The translations under genes and the position numbers were made by a program. Source: Clostridiales bacterium UBA1248 (GTDB lineage: Bacteria; Bacillota; Clostridia; Oscillospirales; CAG-272). From it: a stretch of 13,359 bases of DNA. Numbering within the stretch: the first letter of the stretch is position 1; each line of letters opens with the position of its first letter. Under the pieces are notes generated by a model. It had not been told where the DNA came from, ran no database searches, and worked only from the letters and a program-made list of their open reading frames with translations. Location: NCBI GenBank assembly GCA_002308615.1, contig DBWC01000019.1:1-13359 (forward strand), written 5' to 3'. Below are positions 1 through 4,713 of the stretch, one piece after another.

Positions 1-5
1 TGCCA

Positions 6-24
6 CCTCCCTCGGTGAGGGAGG
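6..24. repeat. GC-rich perfect hairpin, possible edge of an interspersed repeat
   Basis: CCTCCCTC (6-13) and GAGGGAGG (17-24) are perfect reverse complements around a 3-nt loop. No T-run follows on the plus strand, so it does not look like an ordinary terminator for a gene to the left. GC-rich CCTCCCTC/GAGGGAGG palindromes recur in intergenic DNA of some Clostridia, from memory only. The window begins here, so the element's full extent is not visible. Confidence 0.55.
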
Positions 25-39
25 CAGGTGAGTTTCAAA

Positions 40-79
40 TTATTAAGAAAAATTAAGAATTATTAAATCGTCTTAATAA
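40..79. repeat. AT-rich inverted repeat upstream of the acetyltransferase promoter
   Basis: TTATTAAGA (40-48) and TCTTAATAA (71-79) are exact 9-bp inverted arms with a 22-nt spacer. AATTATTAA also occurs as a direct repeat at 38-46 and 58-66. The right arm ends 3 bp before the -35 box at 83. It could be an operator or UP-like element, but the stretch is almost pure A+T, so chance matches are likely. Confidence 0.3.
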
Positions 80-82
80 AAC

Positions 83-111
83 TTGACTTGCTTTGTTTTA
101 TGAGTTATAAT
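83..111 (+). promoter_or_regulatory. sigma-A promoter of the acetyltransferase / membrane protein pair
   Basis: The -35 box is TTGACT (83-88, 5 of 6), the spacer is 17 bp, and the -10 box is TATAAT (106-111, 6 of 6). Transcription should begin near 118, giving a leader of about 18 nt that contains the ribosome site AAAGGAG just before the ATG at 136. This rules out the in-frame ATG at 88, which lies on the -35 box. Confidence 0.85.
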
Positions 112-135
112 ATTGAAAACAAAAGGAGCACGTAT

Positions 136-576
136 ATGAACGGACTTGAATTCAAAAAAGCAGAGCCGGAAGACGCGGAGAAGATCTATTGCCTGTTCAA
201 AGAAACTGTAGATAAATACGAGGATATATCGTCGATTCCGTATGAGTATGATGAGATAATGAACTGGGCGCGCCGAAAGATAAATAAATTTATAGGTGAA
301 TATGCCCGCATATATAAAGACGGCGCGCTTTGCGGATATTACAGGTTTCATTTGGACAAAGACGAATACGAGCTTGACGATTTTTATCTGTTTGAAGGAT
401 ACAGAGGACAGGGCATTGGCTCCGCGGTGCTTGAAAAATGCCTGAATGAAGCGGATAAACCGGTTTATCTGTACGTTTTCAAGCAAAACGAAGGCGCGGT
501 AAGGCTTTATAATAAATTCGGATTTGAAGTAAGGGAAGATCTGGGAACGAGATATATAATGGAAAGGAGACTTTGA
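136..576 (+). CDS. GNAT-family N-acetyltransferase
   Basis: Predicted 146-residue acetyltransferase of the GNAT (Gcn5-related) fold, which moves an acetyl group from acetyl-CoA to an amine. The acetyl-CoA pyrophosphate loop is visible as R-G-Q-G-I-G at residues 90-95, in the usual place after a beta strand (DDFYLFEGY). The C-terminal motif N-E-G-A-V-R-L-Y-N-K-F-G-F (118-130) is the typical helix and strand that closes the acetyl-CoA site. The substrate cannot be read from sequence; it could be a small molecule, an antibiotic or a protein N-terminus. The start at 136 is chosen because AAAGGAG sits just upstream and because the promoter at 83-111 starts transcription downstream of the other candidate ATG (88). 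The next gene begins one base after the stop, so the two are co-transcribed. Confidence 0.88.
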   Translation: MNGLEFKKAEPEDAEKIYCLFKETVDKYEDISSIPYEYDEIMNWARRKINKFIGEYARIYKDGALCGYYRFHLDKDEYELDDFYLFEGYRGQGIGSAVLEKCLNEADKPVYLYVFKQNEGAVRLYNKFGFEVREDLGTRYIMERRL

Positions 577-577
577 T

Positions 578-1147
578 ATGAGCGATTATTTCAACGACGA
601 TTCATGGCTTAACGAATATCTTGAGAAAGATGAATACGTAAAGTGGACGGGCAAATCGGAGAAAAACGCAGGATTCAATCCCTTGTATCTGTTTTTGGTA
701 CCTTTTATGACAGTTTGGTGCGGCGGCGTCATATTTGCTACGTTCAGTATCATATTACAGATACTATATGACGATACGTCAGTCTTTTTCCTTATTTTCA
801 TGATACCGTTCTGGGCGGGCGGCACTTTTTTCGTGTATACGTTATTCATATTGCCGTATATGCTGAAAAAATATACGGTATACGCCGTAACAAATAAAAA
901 AGCGATACAGTATTACCGCGGAAAAGTCAAATTTATAAATCTTGACCCGCTTCCGCTCATACAGATGTCCGTAATAAACAGATACGGCTACGGCTCAATA
1001 TCCATAGGCGGAACGTACAACGTCAGCGATCATTCAAACTTTTTCCCCATGATACCGGGGCAGAATCAGGGAAGTATAGTTATTTCAAACATAAAAGATC
1101 CCGCAGCGGTCTACAGATTGATAACCGAGAAGGACGAAAAAAATTAA
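578..1147 (+). CDS. Two-helix membrane protein with PH-like (DUF304-type) C-terminal domain
   Basis: A 189-residue protein of unknown function. Residues 1-33 are acidic and polar. Two hydrophobic stretches, about 36-63 and 68-94, should form a membrane hairpin. After them, K-Y-T-V-Y-A-V-T-N-K-K-A-I (98-110) followed by alternating strands resembles the bacterial PH domain (DUF304 family), where T-N-x-R/K marks the first strand turn. This points to a cytoplasmic beta-barrel attached to the membrane, but the match rests on pattern recognition only. AAGGAGA (564-570) lies 7 nt before the ATG, and only one base separates it from the acetyltransferase stop, so the pair forms an operon. Nothing links the functions of the two genes beyond co-transcription. 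Two hairpins follow the stop. Confidence 0.78.
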   Translation: MSDYFNDDSWLNEYLEKDEYVKWTGKSEKNAGFNPLYLFLVPFMTVWCGGVIFATFSIILQILYDDTSVFFLIFMIPFWAGGTFFVYTLFILPYMLKKYTVYAVTNKKAIQYYRGKVKFINLDPLPLIQMSVINRYGYGSISIGGTYNVSDHSNFFPMIPGQNQGSIVISNIKDPAAVYRLITEKDEKN

Positions 1148-1150
1148 CAG

Positions 1151-1180
1151 AAAAAAAGCCGAGGATATCAAGCCTCGGTT
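1151..1180. terminator. Bidirectional rho-independent terminator between convergent genes
   Basis: CCGAGG (1159-1164) pairs with CCTCGG (1173-1178) around an 8-nt loop. On the minus strand the stem is followed by C plus seven T, a good terminator for the small P-loop gene. On the plus strand it is followed by TTATTTTGTG, which is weaker but T-rich, so it may also end the acetyltransferase operon. Confidence 0.7.
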
Positions 1181-1213
1181 ATTTTGTGAATTGTCGCTTC
1201 TGTGACATGCATC

Positions 1214-1234
1214 GGGGGCTGATGAACAGCCCCC
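1214..1234. terminator. Second GC-rich hairpin between convergent genes
   Basis: GGGGGCTG (1214-1221) and CAGCCCCC (1227-1234) form a perfect 8-bp stem with a 5-nt loop. The plus-strand sequence after it (ATAATTCTATTTCTCT) is T-rich but has no clean T-run, and the minus-strand side has none. It probably backs up the neighbouring terminator or protects the 3' end of the minus-strand message, whose stop codon lies 6 nt away. Confidence 0.5.
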
Positions 1235-1240
1235 ATAATT

Positions 1241-1657
1241 CTATTTCTCTATGTATTTTTTCATCACGTCGGTGACGCTTTCGGTTGCAATAGACGCGGT
1301 CATTATAATATCAAGTCCCTCTCTCTGCGCGACGAGCTTTGCGCATTCCTCGAGGAAAACGTCAAACTCATCATTATTGTTTTTGCAGATCTTCAGCGCG
1401 GAATCGATAAATAAATGCGTTATATCGTGATCGCTCGCAAGTATGCCGGCAACAAAGCCGTACAGAGCCTGACCGTCTTCTATATAATACTCGCTCGTAT
1501 CTATAAGTCTTACCTGATGCTTTACGTCGTATCTTAATTTATTGCCTTTTTCAAGACATACGACGCTGCCGTTGGAAGCGGCGAGAGCCTTGTTTGTAAG
1601 ATCGATCAGATGCTTTGTTTTGCCTGTGCCTTTGACACCTACGATAAGTGATAACAT
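1241..1657 (-). CDS. Small P-loop ATPase-like protein of unknown function
   Basis: A 138-residue protein that starts almost directly with a nucleotide-binding P-loop: G-V-K-G-T-G-K-T at residues 7-14 after a hydrophobic strand (LSLIV). H-L-F-I-D-S (81-86) has the form of a Walker B strand with Asp85, and D-I-I-M-T-A-S (116-122) looks like a sensor strand. The domain is short for a P-loop ATPase and has no DNA-binding or membrane part. Such small proteins are common in Clostridia and are sometimes labelled twitching-motility or PilT-like, a label that nothing here supports. The start at 1657 is preferred over an in-frame ATG at 1699. GGAGGT (1665-1670) precedes it, and the promoter at 1688-1716 puts the transcript start near 1681, downstream of 1699. 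It has its own promoter and terminator, so it is a single-gene unit. Confidence 0.82.
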   Translation of the reverse strand: MLSLIVGVKGTGKTKHLIDLTNKALAASNGSVVCLEKGNKLRYDVKHQVRLIDTSEYYIEDGQALYGFVAGILASDHDITHLFIDSALKICKNNNDEFDVFLEECAKLVAQREGLDIIMTASIATESVTDVMKKYIEK

Positions 1658-1687
1658 ATTGTGAACCTCCGTTTTGTTACTGTGGTC

Positions 1688-1716
1688 ATTATACCGCATT
1701 ATTTTGAAAAATGCAA
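1688..1716 (-). promoter_or_regulatory. sigma-A promoter of the small P-loop gene
   Basis: Read on the minus strand, TTGCAT (1711-1716, 4 of 6) is followed by a 17-bp spacer and a perfect TATAAT (1688-1693). The transcript should begin near 1681, leaving a leader of about 24 nt with the ribosome site. Confidence 0.75.
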
Positions 1717-1723
1717 GAGATTT

Positions 1724-1760
1724 TGATGATTTTTAAGTGGAATTTACCTAAAATTCATCA
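1724..1760 (-). terminator. Possible AT-rich hairpin at the 3' end of pgi
   Basis: TGATGATTTTTA (1724-1735) and TAAAATTCATCA (1749-1760) are inverted arms matching at 11 of 12 positions, with a 13-nt loop. The arm nearest pgi includes its stop codon. The stem is A/T-rich and only a loose T-rich tract follows, so it would be a weak terminator at best. It lies just upstream of the next gene's promoter. Confidence 0.35.
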
Positions 1761-3098
1761 GCCGTTTATACGTTTTCTAAGCTCGGCGCCCATTTCCTCA
1801 AAGCCGGGTTTTCCGAGCAGAGCATACATATTCTTTTTGTATGCTTCAACGCCGGGCTGATCAAAGGGATTTACGCCGAGGATGTAGCCGGATACGCCGC
1901 AAGCGTATTCAAAGAAGTATACCGCGTAACCGAAATTGTAAGCGTCCTTTTTGTCAAATTCAAGTACGACGTTGGGAACGCCTCCGTCGTTGTGCGCGAT
2001 GATCGTAGCCGCTTCGGCGTTAGCGTTGACGTCGTATAAGGTTTTGCCGTATAAGAAGTTGAGACCGTCCGCGTTTTCCTCATCGTACGGTATTTTTACG
2101 TCGACATTCGGCACGTTGAATCTGATGACCGTTTCAAATATGTTTCTCAAGCCCTGCTGGATATACTGGCCGAGTGAATGAAGGTCGGTTGAGAATATTA
2201 CTGATGCGGGGAATATGCCCTTGTTGTCTTTGCCTTCGCTTTCACCGTAGAGTTGTTTCCACCATTCGTTCATCATGGCGTATCCGGCGTCGTAGCATGC
2301 CATTATCTCCGTGGTCTTGCCGGATCTGTAAAGCAGGTTTCTGTACGCGGCGTATTTCATCGCGTCGTTATCTTCAAACGGCGCTTTTCTGAATTTTTCT
2401 GCAGCGTCAAACGCGCCTTTCAGCATAGCGTCGGTATCTATACCGGCAACGCATATCGGAAGAAGACCGACAGCGGTAAGAACGGAATATCTGCCGCCTA
2501 TATCGTCCGGTACGACAAACGTTTCGCAGCCTTCGGCGTCTGCCAGTTTCTTTAAAGCTCCGCGCGCTTTGTCGGTCGTTATATACGTGCGTTCGTTCGC
2601 TTCCTTTTTGCCGTATTTCTTGATAAGAAGCTCGCGGAATATGCGGAAAGCGACGGCGGGCTCGGTAGTAGTTCCGGATTTGCTTATGACGTTTAAGCAG
2701 ATATCCTTGCCTTCGCATATCTGTAAAAGCTCGGACATCGCGGACGGGCTTATGCTGTTGCCGGCAAAGTAAATGTCGGGCGTGTCTTTTTTAAGAGTGT
2801 TGTAAAGCGGGCTTTTACAGAATTCAACAGCCGCGCGCGCTCCGAGATACGAGCCGCCTATGCCTATGACTATAAATACGTCGCAGCTTTTTTTGATCTT
2901 TTCCGCGGCAGCCTTTATCCTCTTATATTCTTCCTTGTCGTAATCGTAGGGAAGACGTACCCAGCCGGTAAACGAAGATCCGGCGCCGGTACCGTTTTCA
3001 AGCGTTTTTCTCGCCTCCTCGGCTTCTTTTCCCATGCTTTCAAAATCGGATAATTTGATAAAATCCTTACAGTAATCGTCTTTTAATCTAACAGCCAT
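1758..3098 (-). CDS. pgi: Glucose-6-phosphate isomerase
   Basis: Interconverts glucose 6-phosphate and fructose 6-phosphate in the cytoplasm, at the entry to glycolysis and in gluconeogenesis. At 446 residues it matches the short Bacillus-type enzyme (about 450). The SIS-domain phosphate loop S-K-S-G-T-T is at 139-144, after the glycine-rich G-I-G-G-S-Y-L-G turn at 79-86. Family signature 1 is at 199-211 (D-I-G-G-R-Y-S-V-L-T-A-V-G) and signature 2 at about 410-422 (N-P-F-D-Q-P-G-V-E-A-Y-K-K). Likely catalytic residues are Glu286 in G-E-S-E-G-K, His307 in D-L-H-S-L-G and the lysine pair 421-422, judged by similarity to characterised isomerases. AGAGG (3108-3112) precedes the ATG. The promoter at 3128-3156 makes it independent of the carboxypeptidase gene upstream. 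No sign of damage. Confidence 0.97.
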   Translation of the reverse strand: MAVRLKDDYCKDFIKLSDFESMGKEAEEARKTLENGTGAGSSFTGWVRLPYDYDKEEYKRIKAAAEKIKKSCDVFIVIGIGGSYLGARAAVEFCKSPLYNTLKKDTPDIYFAGNSISPSAMSELLQICEGKDICLNVISKSGTTTEPAVAFRIFRELLIKKYGKKEANERTYITTDKARGALKKLADAEGCETFVVPDDIGGRYSVLTAVGLLPICVAGIDTDAMLKGAFDAAEKFRKAPFEDNDAMKYAAYRNLLYRSGKTTEIMACYDAGYAMMNEWWKQLYGESEGKDNKGIFPASVIFSTDLHSLGQYIQQGLRNIFETVIRFNVPNVDVKIPYDEENADGLNFLYGKTLYDVNANAEAATIIAHNDGGVPNVVLEFDKKDAYNFGYAVYFFEYACGVSGYILGVNPFDQPGVEAYKKNMYALLGKPGFEEMGAELRKRING

Positions 3099-3127
3099 TT
3101 TCTTTAACCTCTATAGTTTTTTTCTTT

Positions 3128-3156
3128 ATTGTATAATCATTGCGTCCCATTTACAA
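3128..3156 (-). promoter_or_regulatory. Probable sigma-A promoter of pgi
   Basis: On the minus strand, TTGTAA (3151-3156, 4 of 6), a 17-bp spacer and TACAAT (3128-3133, 5 of 6). The transcript would start near 3121, about 23 nt before the ATG. It lies in the 69-base gap between the carboxypeptidase stop and pgi. Confidence 0.6.
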
Positions 3157-3167
3157 GTCATATTTTT

Positions 3168-4316
3168 TTAATTTTTCTTTATCATTAAAAATTTGGACAG
3201 CAGTTTTATAAACATATCCTTAAAGCCTATCTTCGGCGCGTCGTCTCCTGCCGTTATATCGGTCTGACCGATCGGCTTGCCGTTTGAGAAAAACTCGATC
3301 TTTCCGATAACGTCGCCTTTTTTCAAAGGAGCCGAAACGTATTCCGGCAGTTCTGTTTCATAAGTTACGGATTTTATATCCGTTACCGGCAAAAGCGCGG
3401 AAAAATCACCGTGCTCTGCGGTTATTTCCTTATTTATTCCGCCTTTGAGTTTTACCGGCGTAAGAGCCGCGGAATCAACTTTATATATACCGTAATTTGC
3501 AAATCCGTAATCAAGCAGTCTCGACGCCGCGGAGTTTCTTACGTCACGGCTCGGCGCGCCCATGATAACGGCTATAAGCTGCATACCGCCGCGTTTTGCA
3601 GCCGCGGATATGCAGAAGCCCGCCTTTGCAGTCATACCCGTTTTAAGACCGTTTGCGCCTTTGTAAAAGCGTATCAGCCTGTTAGTGTTCGTAAGTCCGA
3701 AAGCGCCGCCGCGTATAGTGTCCATCCATATAGTGGTGTAATCAAAAATGTATTCGTGCTTCATAAGCTCCGCGGACATTATCGCTATATCGCGGGCGGA
3801 GGTTACGTGATTTTTCGTCGTGTCGTCAAGACCGGTCACGTTTTCAAAATTGGTGTTTTCCATACCGAGCTGTTTCGCCCGTTCGTTCATCTGCAAGACA
3901 AAGGCTTCTTCGCTGCCGGAAATATGCTCGGCAAGCGCCACGGCGCAGTCGTTTGCACTTGCGACCGCTACGGATTTTATCATATCGGACACGCTCATCT
4001 GCTCGCCGGCTTTAAGATATACCTGCGAGCCGCCCATTTTCGACGCGTTATCAGACGTGGTCACAACGTCGGATAAAGACGTTTTTCCGCTGTCTATCGC
4101 CTCGCATACCAAAAGCAGAGTCATGATTTTGGTGACAGAAGCGGGGGGATACGGCGTATCAGCGTTTTTTTCGTATAATACCGTCATCGTTGACGCCTCT
4201 ATCAGTATCGCGGAGCTGCAGTCAAGATCCGCCGTGAAATCGCCCGCACGGGCAAAAACGCAGAAGACGCCGCACAGAAAAATAACGGAAAGAAATAAAG
4301 AAAAGACCTTTTTCAT
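3168..4316 (-). CDS. Serine-type D-alanyl-D-alanine carboxypeptidase (PBP5/DacF type)
   Basis: A secreted, membrane-attached penicillin-binding protein that removes the last D-alanine from peptidoglycan stem peptides. Numbered from the chosen start, a signal peptide covers 1-24 with a likely cut after Ala-Arg-Ala. The three active-site motifs of the family are intact: S-V-T-K (60-63, nucleophile Ser60), S-A-N (120-122) and K-T-G (225-227). A beta-rich C-terminal domain follows, and the last 25 or so residues (F-K-D-M-F-I-K-L-L-S-K-F-L-M-I-K-K-N) form an amphipathic, basic segment like the membrane anchor of PBP5. The length of 382 residues is normal for DacF/DacA. ATG at 4316 is preferred over ATG at 4322: AAGGAGT (4323-4329) is 7 nt from the first but touches the second. 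The first five codons are one arm of a 14-bp inverted repeat that encloses the ribosome site. Which dac paralogue it is cannot be decided here. Confidence 0.95.
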   Translation of the reverse strand: MKKVFSLFLSVIFLCGVFCVFARAGDFTADLDCSSAILIEASTMTVLYEKNADTPYPPASVTKIMTLLLVCEAIDSGKTSLSDVVTTSDNASKMGGSQVYLKAGEQMSVSDMIKSVAVASANDCAVALAEHISGSEEAFVLQMNERAKQLGMENTNFENVTGLDDTTKNHVTSARDIAIMSAELMKHEYIFDYTTIWMDTIRGGAFGLTNTNRLIRFYKGANGLKTGMTAKAGFCISAAAKRGGMQLIAVIMGAPSRDVRNSAASRLLDYGFANYGIYKVDSAALTPVKLKGGINKEITAEHGDFSALLPVTDIKSVTYETELPEYVSAPLKKGDVIGKIEFFSNGKPIGQTDITAGDDAPKIGFKDMFIKLLSKFLMIKKN

Positions 4317-4366
4317 TATCATACTCCTTAAACAAAGTTTTCCGTATAATATATGAAAAAGGTCTT
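4303..4366. repeat. Perfect 14-bp inverted repeat enclosing the carboxypeptidase ribosome site
   Basis: AAGACCTTTTTCAT (4303-4316) and ATGAAAAAGGTCTT (4353-4366) are exact reverse complements with a 36-nt spacer. On the minus strand the downstream arm is the start codon plus the next 11 bases of the carboxypeptidase gene. The spacer holds its ribosome site (4323-4329) and a possible -10 box (4343-4348). A transcript reading in from the HPr-like gene, whose stop ends 17 nt upstream, would fold the start codon into the stem. The stem is followed by a U-rich tract inside the gene. Inversion between the arms would keep the first codons but remove the ribosome site. The pairing is seen directly; the function is inferred. 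Confidence 0.85.
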
Positions 4367-4372
4367 GTTCAA
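4343..4372 (-). promoter_or_regulatory. Weak candidate promoter of the carboxypeptidase gene
   Basis: On the minus strand, TTGAAC (4367-4372, 4 of 6) and TATACG (4343-4348, 4 of 6) are 18 bp apart. If real, the transcript starts near 4336, inside the loop of the inverted repeat, and would lack the upstream arm. Such a transcript could not form the start-codon hairpin. Confidence 0.35.
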
Positions 4373-4383
4373 TATTCTTGTAA

Positions 4384-4611
4384 TCAGGCTAAAAAGCGCT
4401 GCAGATCCTTTAAAGCCGCGTCCGGATCGTCTCCGAATATCTCAAGGTTAAGAGGCTGTGTAAGATCGAGAGCAAATATGCCCATTATGCTTTTTGCGTT
4501 TACTCTGTAACGTCCGCTGACTATATCTATATCGCCGTCATAAGCCGTTACCGCCGCTACGAAATCGTATACGTCCCTGATCTCTTTTAATTTGACAACT
4601 GCGGTTTTCAT
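4384..4611 (-). CDS. HPr-like protein lacking the active-site histidine
   Basis: A 75-residue protein with the HPr fold signature. The region Y-R-V-N-A-K-S-I-M-G-I-F-A-L-D-L (35-50) closely matches the second half of HPr around the regulatory serine, so Ser41 corresponds to HPr Ser46. The phosphotransfer motif G-x-H-A-R-P is missing: by ungapped alignment the His15 position is Glu10, within K-L-K-E-I-R-D-V. It therefore should not pass phosphate to sugar permeases. It may act, as Crh of Bacillus does, only as a serine-phosphorylated partner of a regulator such as CcpA. Small proteins of this kind are common in Clostridia and are usually annotated simply as HPr family. AGGAGGT (4617-4623) is a strong ribosome site 5 nt before the ATG. 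It has its own promoter (4642-4670). Its stop is 17 nt from the inverted repeat that covers the carboxypeptidase start. Confidence 0.85.
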   Translation of the reverse strand: MKTAVVKLKEIRDVYDFVAAVTAYDGDIDIVSGRYRVNAKSIMGIFALDLTQPLNLEIFGDDPDAALKDLQRFLA

Positions 4612-4641
4612 ATAATACCTCCTGTATGTTTTTCTGCAAAT

Positions 4642-4670
4642 ATTTTAATCTTTTATAATAAGAAAATCAA
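4642..4670 (-). promoter_or_regulatory. Probable sigma-A promoter of the HPr-like gene
   Basis: On the minus strand, TTGATT (4665-4670, 4 of 6), a 17-bp spacer and TAAAAT (4642-4647, 5 of 6). The transcript would begin near 4635 with a leader of about 24 nt. Confidence 0.6.
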
Positions 4671-4713
4671 CCGTGTAAATATCAAAGTTTGGTGGATTTT
4701 TTATTAACTTGAT

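Noticed and set aside
88..135. Upstream in-frame ATG for the acetyltransferase (16 extra residues)
   Set aside because: The ATG overlaps the -35 box of a near-perfect promoter, so it would not be transcribed. The ATG at 136 has a good ribosome site.
1658..1699. Upstream in-frame ATG for the small P-loop protein (14 extra residues)
   Set aside because: It lies upstream of the expected transcript start and against the -10 box. The later ATG has GGAGGT at proper spacing and puts the P-loop at the N-terminus, as expected.
3411..4356. Plus-strand open frames of about 180-220 codons opposite the carboxypeptidase gene
   Set aside because: They are antisense to an intact gene with all its active-site motifs, and show no plausible start signals or recognisable protein features.
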